Source: UBA8914 sp034002905 (lineage in GTDB: Bacteria > Pseudomonadota > Alphaproteobacteria > UBA9219). Taken from it: a stretch of DNA of 64,000 nt. The DNA lies in assembly GCA_034002905.1 (NCBI GenBank), contig JAVEZQ010000009.1, positions 1-64,000 on the forward strand. The letters run 5' to 3'. Positions 6,915 to 15,677 of this stretch are shown piece after piece. The notes beneath the pieces were generated by a model that was given only the letters and a program-made list of their open reading frames with translations, ran no database searches and was not told where the DNA came from. Within the stretch, counting starts at the first letter, position 1, and the number at the start of each line of letters is the position of its first letter. Made by a program: the position numbers and the translations under genes.

Positions 6915-7979
6915 TTAGGCCGCTTCAGGTTCGGGAGAGCCCGTTGCACACGAAGCGCGCACGCGCTGCGCAACGTCGGCAGGCAGCGCCGACATCAAGC
7001 TGCACGCCTTGCACCCTTTGTGCCCCTGTGTCGCATAACGCGCAAACCATTCGGTAATGGCGGGGCGAGCCAGAAGCTCCGCCAAAGGGGCATCAAGGCG
7101 CGTATGCCCCCACTCTGCCCCGTCGATCAACACGCAACAGGGCGCAAGCTCGCCATCCAGCGTAACATAGCGATCATAATAGGGTTTGTCGCACAGGGGC
7201 GGCCCTTTCGTTTCTTGTGCAGTGGACGTCTGAACGCATGACGACTGTGCCGCACATGCCGGTTGCAGCACACCGCACAGACCAAGCCGAAGATGGGGGA
7301 AAGCCCCTTCATGAAGCCGGATCTTGTCCTGAAACACCGCGAGATCCTCAGGCCGCATCTCATAATCCGCCGCAAGGTCTTTGCTCATCATGATCATGCG
7401 TTGAACCATGACGACGAGCGGCTCCTGCCCCGTCTTGGCGATCTCGTTCAAGATACGAAAAGTGTTAAAGGCATCATCGGCATTCTTGCGGCTAAGGACC
7501 AACGAAAACTGGATATTCGGCGCAAAGGTGTAATACAGCTCGACCATCCGTTGCAGAAGCTTGCCGACATCCGTGCCAAAGCGGCATTGATCCGCGACGG
7601 GCTGCGTCAGAGAATCCACCGAGACGGTCAGCATATTCAGGCCATTTGCTTTCAGCGTATCATAGTAATCGATGCTGCGCGCAAGGCCGTTGGTATAGAA
7701 GCTGATCGTTTGGAACTTGCCGCTGTCATGCGCGATCTTGATCAACTCCGGCAGATGCGGGTGCAACGTCGGCTCGCCAATCCCCTGCAGGATGATGGCC
7801 TGTGCCGGACGCGTCTGTTCAATAGCTGTGCGAAAGACCTCCACATCAATGTGGCGTGACTCCCACTTTCCGTTGGCCACAGAGACCGTCCGAAAACACC
7901 CCGCGCATTTCAAATTACACTGGGTTGTCACTTCAATCTGGAAAACACGGTCTTGGGGGGAAAGGAACATAGACGTCAT
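6915..7979 (-). CDS. Radical SAM/SPASM protein
   Basis: The 354-residue protein carries the radical SAM cluster motif CNLKCAGC at residues 21-28 (three Cys for the SAM-binding [4Fe-4S]) after 'FQIEVTTQ', and a Gly-Glu-Pro motif in 'LQGIGEPTLHP'. The C-terminal part has many cysteines ('CDKPYYDRYVTLDGELAPCC' and 'GCKACSL'), typical of a SPASM/twitch domain that binds extra Fe-S clusters. Such enzymes modify peptides or mature other enzymes; the substrate here is unknown and no precursor peptide gene was seen nearby. It lies 173 bases downstream of grpE on the same strand. ATG 7979 is used, with ATG 7970 as alternative. Confidence 0.85.
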   Translation of the reverse strand: MTSMFLSPQDRVFQIEVTTQCNLKCAGCFRTVSVANGKWESRHIDVEVFRTAIEQTRPAQAIILQGIGEPTLHPHLPELIKIAHDSGKFQTISFYTNGLARSIDYYDTLKANGLNMLTVSVDSLTQPVADQCRFGTDVGKLLQRMVELYYTFAPNIQFSLVLSRKNADDAFNTFRILNEIAKTGQEPLVVMVQRMIMMSKDLAADYEMRPEDLAVFQDKIRLHEGAFPHLRLGLCGVLQPACAAQSSCVQTSTAQETKGPPLCDKPYYDRYVTLDGELAPCCVLIDGAEWGHTRLDAPLAELLARPAITEWFARYATQGHKGCKACSLMSALPADVAQRVRASCATGSPEPEAA

Positions 7980-8152
7980 CTCGTGAAGAAAGCAGGTATC
8001 TTAGGAACATAAAGGACTACCCCTAAAGTGCAAGAAAAAGTCCTTTTGCTCAGGGTTTTGAAAAATATCCTCGGAAGAAGTCCGCACGTTCCACCAAGCC
8101 CGCATATAAGACGAAAGAGTTTTCGTTTCCTATATGGGGGTTCTTCTTTTTG

Positions 8153-8758
8153 TTAGGCCTGCGTATCAACTTTACGCGCAGGCGCGCCGCCTTTGGCGAC
8201 AACAACCATCGCCTCACGCAACAGGCGGTCATGGATCATGTACCCGTCTTGCAGCACATGCAGGACTGTCCCCGCTGGCTTGCCCAAATCCTCCTGCTCC
8301 ATCATGACTTGATGATAATTCGGATCAAAAAGCTGGCCCAACGGACTGATTTTTTTGATTCCAAACTTTTCAAAACTTGCAAGAAGCTGACGTTCGGTTG
8401 CCTCCACCCCCGCAATAAGATTTTTCATCGTCTCGCTTGAGGCATCGTCTCGCGGAATCGCCTCCAGCGCGCGACGAAAATTATCAGCAACGACCAACAT
8501 CTCCTTGGCAAACGACGCCATGGCATATTTCTGGGCATCCTCATTCTCTTTTTTCATGCGGCGGCGCGTGTTTTCCGTCTCTGCCATGGCCCGCAGGATC
8601 TGATCCTTCAGCGCATCAATCTCCTTTTGCGCCGAACCCAAGGCATCTTCAGCCGCATCAACCGATGTCTCGGCCTGAGCTTCAGGATTATCCCCTTGCC
8701 CCTCCTGCGCTTGAGGCTTTAAAGGAACCACTTTTTCATTCATTTCATCTTGCGGCAT
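8153..8758 (-). CDS. grpE: Nucleotide exchange factor GrpE
   Basis: The 201-residue protein has the GrpE layout: an acidic low-complexity N-terminus, a long coiled coil (about residues 40-100, with 'AMAETENTRRRMKKENEDAQ') and a C-terminal beta-wing domain containing 'FDPNYHQVMMEQED' and 'GTVLHVLQDGYMIHDRLLRE'. GrpE releases ADP from DnaK during chaperone cycling in the cytoplasm. dnaK/dnaJ are not nearby, so grpE stands apart from them. No clear sigma-32 box was found in the 130 bases before the start, which are shared with the divergent GT9 gene. Confidence 0.96.
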   Translation of the reverse strand: MPQDEMNEKVVPLKPQAQEGQGDNPEAQAETSVDAAEDALGSAQKEIDALKDQILRAMAETENTRRRMKKENEDAQKYAMASFAKEMLVVADNFRRALEAIPRDDASSETMKNLIAGVEATERQLLASFEKFGIKKISPLGQLFDPNYHQVMMEQEDLGKPAGTVLHVLQDGYMIHDRLLREAMVVVAKGGAPARKVDTQA

Positions 8759-8888
8759 CGTTTTTTCCCACTTTATCTTGCACCAGAGAGCATTGACGTC
8801 TTTATAACCATTTCTTGTTAGCCTATCCTGACCCAGATGGGAAGTTTAACCGTTAATTTCAAGCCCAAGAGCCTGAACGAGGCAGAGA

Positions 8889-9899
8889 ATGAGCCAGACA
8901 CAACCCCTCTTTCCCGCAAAACAGATTGCCGTTCTTTCCGGCCGCGAATTGATCGGCGACGGACTCATCAAAATCCCCTTCCTGCGCGCCCTGCGCGCTG
9001 TCTGGCCGAAAGCTCGCATTCATTGGGTAACTACTCAAGGATCAACAGTTTACAGCACGATCTTAAAAGAAACGGTGAGCCCTCTGCTCGATGAAATCCA
9101 TGAACAACCGGAATGGTTGTCCAAGGGATCGGGTAAGACCCCCCCGCCTTTTGATCTCGTGATCGATACAAGGGGGCGATGGAAGCAAGCCCTTGCCTCG
9201 CGCCTAACCCTTCCTCACGACATGTTCCTTTCGCTTGCTTTTCATCATCTATTCTCGGATCGGCGCCCGCCTCTCTTTGCGCCAAGGCCCGAAAGGCTCG
9301 TTGACAGCCTCCTGCAGCTTGTTGAGTTGGCCGCCGGTTATATACCGCCCGTGACGGGACGCTTGCCTGTTGCCTCTACCCTGATGGCCAAGGCGCGACG
9401 AATCCTGCCCGAAGACCAAATCTATATCGGCTTTGCCCCCGGTGCTGGCAACGAAGTGAAACGCTGGCCGATCGAGAATTTCGAAAAAGTTGCCCAATGG
9501 CAGGCTCGTATGAACCGGATTCCTGTCTTCATTCTGGGGCCACAGGAAATGGAGCTCTATGACCGCCTGTTTCGTAGTGTGCCGGAGGCCGTCTTTCCCC
9601 TCCAAGCCCACGACATCTGGGGAACGCGCGAGATCAAGGTCGAGCATACGCTTGCCGTCGCCGCCTGCCTCGATCTGGCTGTCAGCAACGATAGCGGGAC
9701 AGGCCATATGCTGGCCGCCATCGATTGCCCGCTGATTAGCCTGTTTGGCCCCACTTCGGCAGCCAAGCTTGCGCCGCTTGTCTCCCATGGCAAGACAATT
9801 TGTGCTCAGGATTTTGGCAGCGAAGAAATGGGTGCCATTACGCCCGAAACCGTCAACGAGGCTATAAATAGGGAAATTTCATTGCTCAGACGCGTCTGA
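8889..9899 (+). CDS. GT9-family (heptosyltransferase-like) glycosyltransferase
   Basis: The 336-residue protein matches GT9 enzymes, which add ADP-heptose or related sugars to LPS core on the cytoplasmic face of the inner membrane. Evidence is the N-terminal 'GDGLIKIPFLRALRAVWPKA', the central 'IGFAPGAGNEVKRWPIENF' that starts the nucleotide-sugar domain, and 'AVSNDSGTGHMLAA' with 'LISLFGPT' near the C-terminus. The exact sugar and acceptor cannot be read from sequence. It is transcribed away from grpE and no other LPS-core gene adjoins it. Confidence 0.85.
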   Translation: MSQTQPLFPAKQIAVLSGRELIGDGLIKIPFLRALRAVWPKARIHWVTTQGSTVYSTILKETVSPLLDEIHEQPEWLSKGSGKTPPPFDLVIDTRGRWKQALASRLTLPHDMFLSLAFHHLFSDRRPPLFAPRPERLVDSLLQLVELAAGYIPPVTGRLPVASTLMAKARRILPEDQIYIGFAPGAGNEVKRWPIENFEKVAQWQARMNRIPVFILGPQEMELYDRLFRSVPEAVFPLQAHDIWGTREIKVEHTLAVAACLDLAVSNDSGTGHMLAAIDCPLISLFGPTSAAKLAPLVSHGKTICAQDFGSEEMGAITPETVNEAINREISLLRRV

Positions 9900-9994
9900 A
9901 ACTATTCTTTTCTATTGAAACCTTTTGGTAATCCTTCTACTTTATGATCTTAGAGTTAAGCTGATTTGACTTACTGTTATTGCGGGGGTGAATC

Positions 9995-10375
9995 ATGGCA
10001 AAGAAAGTGAACGTCGATAAATCTCGATTCCAGACGGCTGCCGAAAAAGCTGCGGCCCGAAAAAGAAAGACGCACGAACAAACCCTCGCCCAATCCAAAA
10101 ATGGCCCACAACGTACGCAGCCTCCTCTCTCTGCCAACAAAGAGAGCAAAGCGCCGCAGACTGTAACCATCACTATCCGCAATGCGAGTACAGATGAGAA
10201 TGGGTTAATCGGCCCCATTGTTCTCAAAATGACACCTCGACAACTAGCCTTATATAACCAGCTCAATCCCCAAGCTCCGATTAGGGACAAAAGAGATCCC
10301 AAACCTCGCCCACGTGACAGTAAACTTAACCCCGCCAGACGGCGAGCCAAGAGACCTGACGCTGCACCGGTTTAG
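9995..10375 (+). CDS. Small basic hypothetical protein
   Basis: This 126-residue protein is not recognised. It is rich in Lys, Arg, Gln and Pro, with basic ends (MAKKVNVDKSRFQ and 'NPARRRAKRPDAAPV') around a short more ordered centre ('TVTITIRNASTDENGLIGPI'). It could bind nucleic acid, but no known motif supports that. GGGGG lies about eight bases before ATG 9995, and a strong terminator follows the stop, so it looks like a genuine single-gene unit. Confidence 0.55.
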   Translation: MAKKVNVDKSRFQTAAEKAAARKRKTHEQTLAQSKNGPQRTQPPLSANKESKAPQTVTITIRNASTDENGLIGPIVLKMTPRQLALYNQLNPQAPIRDKRDPKPRPRDSKLNPARRRAKRPDAAPV

Positions 10376-10390
10376 AAAGCGAATAGAGCA

Positions 10391-10426
10391 AAAAAAGGGG
10401 GAGTAAAAACTCCCCCTTTTCTTTTC
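10391..10426. terminator. Bidirectional rho-independent terminator
   Basis: GGGGGAG and CTCCCCC flank a TAAAAA loop, with an A-run before and a T-run after. The same hairpin therefore works in both directions: for the small basic protein gene on the plus strand and for rplM-rpsI on the minus strand. Confidence 0.9.
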
Positions 10427-10444
10427 GTGTAAACCCGAAGGCAA

Positions 10445-10969
10445 TTAACGCTTCGAGAACTGGAACTTCTTGCGCGCTTTGGGGCGACCGGACTTTTTAC
10501 GTTCGACCACACGCGGATCACGCGTCAGGAACCCTGCTGCCTTGAGAACCTTGCGCAGGCCCGGTTCATAAAGGGTCAAAGCCTTAGAAATCGCATGCTT
10601 CACAGCACCAGCCTGACCTGATAGACCGCCGCCTTCAACAAGGCAGTTCACATCAAACTGACCTACACGATCCGCAACCGCGAAAGGCTGGTTCACGATC
10701 ATTTGAAGGACAGAACGGGCAAAATACTTTGTCACATCCTTGCCATTGACGATGATCTTGCCCTTGCCCGGCATAATCCAAGCGCGCGCCGTGGCGTCCT
10801 TACGACGGCCTGTAGCATAAGAACGCCCCAGATCATCAACCTTGCGCTCATACTTGGGTGCTTCCGTCGCAACTGTTTCCGTCGCCTTGGCTTCAACCAC
10901 TGGCGCTGCCGCTGCTTCTTTGACAGCGGCTTTGATTCCCGTCAGGGAAGATTTACGAGTCGTAGCCAT
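10445..10969 (-). CDS. rpsI: 30S ribosomal protein S9
   Basis: From about residue 48 the protein is a standard S9: 'SYATGRRKDATARAWI', 'NQPFAVADRVGQFDVN', 'GGGLSGQAGAVKHAISKAL' and the basic tail 'KKFQFSKR', which reaches the ribosomal P site. The first ~45 residues are an Ala/Glu/Lys-rich extension, as in other alphaproteobacterial S9 proteins, giving 174 residues instead of about 130. The gene follows rplM with a one-base overlap (TAATG), so the two are translated in tandem. Confidence 0.98.
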   Translation of the reverse strand: MATTRKSSLTGIKAAVKEAAAAPVVEAKATETVATEAPKYERKVDDLGRSYATGRRKDATARAWIMPGKGKIIVNGKDVTKYFARSVLQMIVNQPFAVADRVGQFDVNCLVEGGGLSGQAGAVKHAISKALTLYEPGLRKVLKAAGFLTRDPRVVERKKSGRPKARKKFQFSKR

Positions 10970-11469
10970 TACTTAACCCTCTTGTTCTTGGAATTGGCGG
11001 CAGCGAAGTCAACCTTCACCGGATTTTGGGCAGCGTGCGGATGCTCAGCGCCCGCATAAACCTTAAGATTGCCAAGCTGACGACGGCCCAACGGACCACG
11101 CGGTAACATGCGCTCAACAGCCTTTTCAATCACGCGTTCCGGGTGATTGCCAGCCAGAATGGCCGCACGCGTACGCTCCTTGATCCCGCCGACATAACCT
11201 GTGTGATAGAAAAAGAGCTTGTCGGTAGCTTTCTTGCCCGTCATTGCAACCTTGTCGGCATTAATAACGATCACGTTATCCCCGCAATCGACAGACGGCG
11301 TAAAGGTCGGCTTTTTCTTGCCGCGCAAAACCATCGCAATCTCGGCCGCCAAACGACCCAAAATGACGCCCTCGGCGTCATACAAAACCCAGCCTTTATT
11401 TTCTTCGCTGTGCTTCGCGGCAAAGCTCTTGCTCTGAACGCTTTGCCCAACTCGTGTATTTCCAGACAT
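10969..11469 (-). CDS. rplM: 50S ribosomal protein L13
   Basis: The 166-residue product shows L13 signatures: 'WVLYDAEGVILGRLAAEIA', 'GDNVIVINADKVAMTGKKA', the conserved 'YHTGYVGGIKERT' and 'AVERMLPRGPLGRRQLGNLK'. L13 is an early-assembly protein of the large subunit. It heads the universal rplM-rpsI pair. The promoter should lie in the 140 bases between this start and the GT2 gene, but none was recognised with confidence. Confidence 0.98.
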   Translation of the reverse strand: MSGNTRVGQSVQSKSFAAKHSEENKGWVLYDAEGVILGRLAAEIAMVLRGKKKPTFTPSVDCGDNVIVINADKVAMTGKKATDKLFFYHTGYVGGIKERTRAAILAGNHPERVIEKAVERMLPRGPLGRRQLGNLKVYAGAEHPHAAQNPVKVDFAAANSKNKRVK

Positions 11470-11606
11470 GCAGAATACCTTTCATGCAACCATAGGTGCC
11501 CCGGCCGCCACGCGGCCCCACGGGCTCGAGAAAGGCTTTCTACAAGTTTAAAGAGATACGAGTCAACGAAAAAGCGCAGAAAACGGCACAAAATGTGGTG
11601 TGGTAT

Positions 11607-12644
11607 TTATTTACCACCCTTTTGGATCCGCCGCTTTTCCATTTGGCTATACGCCGCCTCTTGGGCCTGAATCAAGCCGCTCGAGGCCTGCTTAACCCCT
11701 TTATCGACGATAGTCTTAACCATCGCATACTGTCTGGTCGCTGCGAATTTGTGATAGGCGTCTGTTTCCTTGAACCTGCTGAGAAGGACATCCCGTACAA
11801 GGAACTTCATCCATAAAAGCGCATCCACAGTCCACAAAAGCGGCTGGGGATAAAGCATGCCAAACGCTTCATGGTAATAGCGCACCATTCCCAAAACTTT
11901 TTTCCGGGCGACAAAACGACTGTGCACAGCACTGGTCGAACCAATATGTTTTACAACGATGTCCGGCAGGAAATAGGTCTTTCCATTGCGTCGCTGGAAT
12001 TTGATACAAAAGTCCAAGGCCGAACCAAACAGAAAATACCCTTCATCAAGCCCTCCCATACGGGTATAATCATCTCGATATATATACATAAAAGAACTTG
12101 AAATCGCCGGGACAACCTCTCTTTCGGCTGGTATCGGCACCTGTCGATAATTCAACCGAACCTTGGGAAACAAGTGGGAGAGATGGAAAAAGGAAACCAG
12201 CATCGTGCGCGGTGTTGGCAAGATTTGGCGCGCATAAGCGTGATCTTTCCCCCGTTCATCTTGAAGGCGCGCCCCGAACAGAAACGGCCGCTTAACCTGT
12301 GTTTCATGGGATAATAGCTTTTTCACGGTGTCCGGCGGCAACACGCAATCGGGATCTAAAAAAAGCAACCGCGTTCCCTGCGCCATCCGCGCACCGAGAT
12401 TACAAGCCCGACTGAAGCCGATATTCCCCTGTCCTGTAAGCAACCGCACATGTGTGTGCTCCGCAAAACGCGCGTTCAGAGATTCCTCAACAACAGGTTC
12501 ATTGCCATTATTAACTAGCACCAGTTCGACATCGTCCCCCTGCGCCAAAACGGCCGTAATAGCCTCTTCCAAAATCGGTCCCGTAAAAAAACTAACCATC
12601 ACAACAGAAACGGATGGAGTCTTGCCTTGCTCAGTCTCGGACAT
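11607..12644 (-). CDS. GT2-family glycosyltransferase (rhamnosyltransferase-like)
   Basis: The 345-residue protein has a GT-A fold N-terminus ('VSVVMVSFFTGPILEEAITA', 'ELVLVNNGNEP', 'LLTGQGNIGFSRACNLGARM') and the metal-binding 'LFLDPDCVLPP'. Its best family match is GT2 enzymes such as rhamnosyltransferases that add sugars to O-antigen or capsule precursors in the cytoplasm. The C-terminal ~100 residues are basic and may touch the membrane. The start at 12644 follows AGGGG; a longer frame to 12701 lacks a good site. It is divergent from the rml operon and probably uses its dTDP-sugar product. Confidence 0.82.
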   Translation of the reverse strand: MSETEQGKTPSVSVVMVSFFTGPILEEAITAVLAQGDDVELVLVNNGNEPVVEESLNARFAEHTHVRLLTGQGNIGFSRACNLGARMAQGTRLLFLDPDCVLPPDTVKKLLSHETQVKRPFLFGARLQDERGKDHAYARQILPTPRTMLVSFFHLSHLFPKVRLNYRQVPIPAEREVVPAISSSFMYIYRDDYTRMGGLDEGYFLFGSALDFCIKFQRRNGKTYFLPDIVVKHIGSTSAVHSRFVARKKVLGMVRYYHEAFGMLYPQPLLWTVDALLWMKFLVRDVLLSRFKETDAYHKFAATRQYAMVKTIVDKGVKQASSGLIQAQEAAYSQMEKRRIQKGGK

Positions 12645-12816
12645 CTTGTCCCCTATTTCTCGATTTTCTGAACCCCGATCTTCCCTAAAAAACATTAACA
12701 TATTGTAATATCAAGGCAACAAGGTTGATTTAAGATGGCTTTTTCTTTTGTCTTGATTGGACTTGCCCGCCATTTCCCCCTATCGTAGGGCTCCTTCAAA
12801 CGGAGTGCGTTTCTTC

Positions 12817-13875
12817 ATGCAGACCCTTATCGTAACAGGCGCCGCAGGCTTTATCGGTTCGGCTCTTTGCCGCTATCTCAGAAAAGAGAACCTCGCCCGC
12901 CTCATTGGCGTAGATGCCCTCACCTATGCCGGAAGCCGTGAATCTTTGGGCAATCTTCAGGGCGATCCTGATTTTACCTTTGTCCATGCGGACGTGTCTG
13001 ACGCAGCGCGTCTGTCCGAACTGTTTATGGAAACGATGCCTGATGGCCTTATCCACCTTGCCGCTGAAACACATGTGGATCGCTCCATCGATACACCGAG
13101 CGTCTTTTTGCGCACCAATGTTGTGGGTACATTCTCACTTTTAGAGACCACACGTATTTATCTGACCCAAATCATGCCGGAGAAACGCAAGTCTTTCCGT
13201 TTCTTGCATGTCTCCACCGACGAGGTTTACGGCTCTCTTGGCGCAACGGGAACTTTTCATGAGGACACAGCTTATGCGCCCAATTCTCCCTATGCGGCAA
13301 CAAAAGCTTGCGCAGATCATCTGGTGCGCGCTTGGCACAAAACCTATGGCCTTCCTGTCATCATCAGCAATTGCTCGAACAATTACGGGCCGCTCCAATT
13401 TCCGGAAAAGCTGATCCCCCTATGTATAACCAAAGCACTCCACGGTGAAAAGATCCCCGTTTATGGCCATGGCGAGAATGTGCGCGACTGGCTTTATGTC
13501 GATGATCACGCCAAAGCCCTGTACACAATCCTGACACAGGGACAGACAGGCGAAAAATACAATATCGGCGGGGCCCAAGAGCACCGGAACATCGATCTTG
13601 TCACCTCGATTTGCGATATTCTGGACGAAATGCTTCCCGAATCTTTGTATCGCCCCCACAGAAACCTTATCACTTTTGTCACGGACAGACCCGGCCACGA
13701 CGAACGCTATGCGATGGACTTTTCCAAACTAACCCGTGAATTGGGATGGAAACCCGAAACCTCGTTTGACGAAGGACTACGCAGCACTATCGCGTGGTAC
13801 CTGAACAACCAGCCTTGGTGCAATGCCATCCGCGCCCGCAAATATGCAGGCCAACGTTTAGGCACAGGAGCATAA
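12817..13875 (+). CDS. rfbB: dTDP-glucose 4,6-dehydratase
   Basis: This 352-residue short-chain dehydrogenase/reductase catalyses the second step of dTDP-L-rhamnose synthesis. It has the NAD-binding TGAAGFIGS (residues 7-15), the catalytic TDE at 134-136 ('HVSTDEVYGS') and Tyr159/Lys163 in YAATK, together with 'AAETHVDRSIDTP'. The start at ATG 12817 fits the family N-terminus; the frame continues 20 codons upstream without a good ribosome site. It is the first gene of a tightly packed polysaccharide operon and is followed by rfbD after five bases. Confidence 0.95.
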   Translation: MQTLIVTGAAGFIGSALCRYLRKENLARLIGVDALTYAGSRESLGNLQGDPDFTFVHADVSDAARLSELFMETMPDGLIHLAAETHVDRSIDTPSVFLRTNVVGTFSLLETTRIYLTQIMPEKRKSFRFLHVSTDEVYGSLGATGTFHEDTAYAPNSPYAATKACADHLVRAWHKTYGLPVIISNCSNNYGPLQFPEKLIPLCITKALHGEKIPVYGHGENVRDWLYVDDHAKALYTILTQGQTGEKYNIGGAQEHRNIDLVTSICDILDEMLPESLYRPHRNLITFVTDRPGHDERYAMDFSKLTRELGWKPETSFDEGLRSTIAWYLNNQPWCNAIRARKYAGQRLGTGA

Positions 13876-13880
13876 GATCG

Positions 13881-14801
13881 ATGGCACATCATAAAATCAT
13901 GCTTTTTGGCGCTGGCGGGCAAATTGGACAAACGATTCAACATCTCGCAAGTCAAAATCAAGCGCCCGTCGGGTGGGAAATCGGTTTCTTTTCACGAAAA
14001 GACTGCGACATTACGGACCCTGCGGCCTTGCGCAACGCGATCCTGTCCTTTGCCCCTGACATGATTATCAATGCAGCGGCCATCACAAATGTCGACGAAG
14101 CCGAGAAAAATCGCGACATGGCCGAGGCCGTCAATTTCCGCGCTGTGGCCCAAATGGCAGCGCATTGTTCGGCCATGGATATCCCCATGATCCATCTGTC
14201 CACCGACTATGTCTTTGACGGACGCGAGAATACGCCTTACCGCGAAGATGCCGCGATGAACCCCATCAATATTTACGGCGCAACCAAAATGATGGCCGAG
14301 GAATCGCTGCGCCACGAACTAGCGTGGCATGTGATTTTGCGCATCTCTTCCGTCTTTGGGCCGTTTGGTCACAATATTCTGACCAAAGCACTGGAAAAGA
14401 TCGAGAGGGAAGACGAGCTACGTTTTGTCACCGATATCGTCAGCGCCCCCACAGCCGCTCTTGACGTCGTCCGCACAATATGTGCCGTTGGTGCACAAGT
14501 TTTGGCCGGAAAAGCCGGAGGCTATGGCACTTTCCATTACTGTGGCACGCCTGCTTGTTCCCGCTATGATTTTATCAATGCTGTGATGGAGCGCTATGCA
14601 CCCTATACCGCCCGACGCCCCAAGATTACCGCGACCGTCTGTGCAGAGTTTATTGACTCAGCGCCACGACCCGCTTATTCCATTTTGGACTGCCAAAAGA
14701 TCCGCACGGTCTATGGCCTCCCTCAACCTTTATGGCAAGCCGGGCTGGACGAAGCCCTCCGACTCCTTGCCATTCCCGGCAGGATTCCACACACTCTATG
14801 A
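13881..14801 (+). CDS. rfbD: dTDP-4-dehydrorhamnose reductase
   Basis: The 306-residue enzyme performs the last reduction to dTDP-L-rhamnose. It shows an NADPH-binding GAGGQIG (residues 10-16), 'PDMIINAAAITNVDEAE', 'LSTDYVFDG' and the catalytic YGATK (Tyr132, Lys136). The start at 13881 follows AGGAG; the frame extends 29 codons upstream inside rfbB. It overlaps rfbA by four bases (ATGA). The epimerase rfbC that should act before it is not in the window. Confidence 0.94.
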   Translation: MAHHKIMLFGAGGQIGQTIQHLASQNQAPVGWEIGFFSRKDCDITDPAALRNAILSFAPDMIINAAAITNVDEAEKNRDMAEAVNFRAVAQMAAHCSAMDIPMIHLSTDYVFDGRENTPYREDAAMNPINIYGATKMMAEESLRHELAWHVILRISSVFGPFGHNILTKALEKIEREDELRFVTDIVSAPTAALDVVRTICAVGAQVLAGKAGGYGTFHYCGTPACSRYDFINAVMERYAPYTARRPKITATVCAEFIDSAPRPAYSILDCQKIRTVYGLPQPLWQAGLDEALRLLAIPGRIPHTL

Positions 14802-15673
14802 CCAAAAAAGCCATCATTCTGGCCGGCGGGACAGGAACGCGACTCTTTCCCGCAACGCGTGCGCTCAGCAAACAGCTGATGCCCGTCTATGATAAACCGA
14901 TGATTTATTATCCGCTCAGCACCATCATGCTGGCGGGTATTCAGGACATTCTGATTATCAGCACACCACGCGACCTCCCCCTTTTTCAGGAGCTCTTAGG
15001 TGATGGAAGCCAATGGGGTCTCTCCCTTTCTTACGCGCCGCAGCCGCAGCAAAATGGACTGGCCGAAGCTTTTATCATTGGCGAATCCTTTATCAACGGC
15101 GACAAAGTCGCGCTTATCCTTGGCGACAATTTGTTTTATGGTCAGGGTCTCGAAGAGCTTCTCAGGCAGGGCGCGACAAACAGCAAAGGCTCCAGCGTTT
15201 TTGCCTATCGCGTCGCCAATCCGCAAAGCTATGGCGTGATCAAATACGATGCGCACAAACAACCCGTCGATTTTATCGAAAAACCCAAAAACCCGCCCTC
15301 CTCTTGGGTTCTGACCGGTTTGTATTTTTACGACCAACAGGTTGTTGATATTGCCAAAAGCCTCAAACCTTCGCCGCGCGGCGAACTTGAGATCACTGAT
15401 ATCAACAAAATTTATCTGACGAAAAAGCAAATCGAGGTCATGCGTCTGGGTCGCGGCTATGCGTGGCTTGACACAGGCACACATGATTCGCTGGCCAGTG
15501 CGACGGAGTTTGTCCGGCTAATCGAAGCGCGCCAGAATATCAAAATCGGCTGCCCCGAAGAAATCGCCTTTAAACGCGGCTTGATTGATGCAGAACAGGT
15601 TCTTAAAATTGCCCATGAATCCGGCGAAACGCCCTATGCCAGCTACCTTAAACGCCTTATCGAAAGCGAATAA
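14798..15673 (+). CDS. rfbA: Glucose-1-phosphate thymidylyltransferase
   Basis: The 291-residue nucleotidyltransferase makes dTDP-glucose from dTTP and glucose-1-phosphate, the first step of the rhamnose pathway. The signature GGTGTRLFPATRALSKQLMP lies at residues 10-29, followed by 'YDKPMIYYPLSTIMLAGI'. 'VALILGDNLFYG' and 'VLTGLYFYD' are also present. ATG 14798 overlaps the rfbD stop. Gene order rfbB-rfbD-rfbA is one of several known arrangements. Confidence 0.95.
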   Translation: MTKKAIILAGGTGTRLFPATRALSKQLMPVYDKPMIYYPLSTIMLAGIQDILIISTPRDLPLFQELLGDGSQWGLSLSYAPQPQQNGLAEAFIIGESFINGDKVALILGDNLFYGQGLEELLRQGATNSKGSSVFAYRVANPQSYGVIKYDAHKQPVDFIEKPKNPPSSWVLTGLYFYDQQVVDIAKSLKPSPRGELEITDINKIYLTKKQIEVMRLGRGYAWLDTGTHDSLASATEFVRLIEARQNIKIGCPEEIAFKRGLIDAEQVLKIAHESGETPYASYLKRLIESE

Positions 15674-15677
15674 GCCT

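Noticed and set aside
8102..8136. Imperfect hairpin between grpE and the radical SAM gene
   Set aside because: Stem is interrupted, and a T-run follows only on the strand without an upstream gene, so it is not called a terminator.
13794..14801. Longer starts for rfbD, rfbA, hisH, hisF and hisIE
   Set aside because: Extensions run into the upstream gene, lack ribosome sites and do not match the family N-termini; shorter starts with coupling were used.
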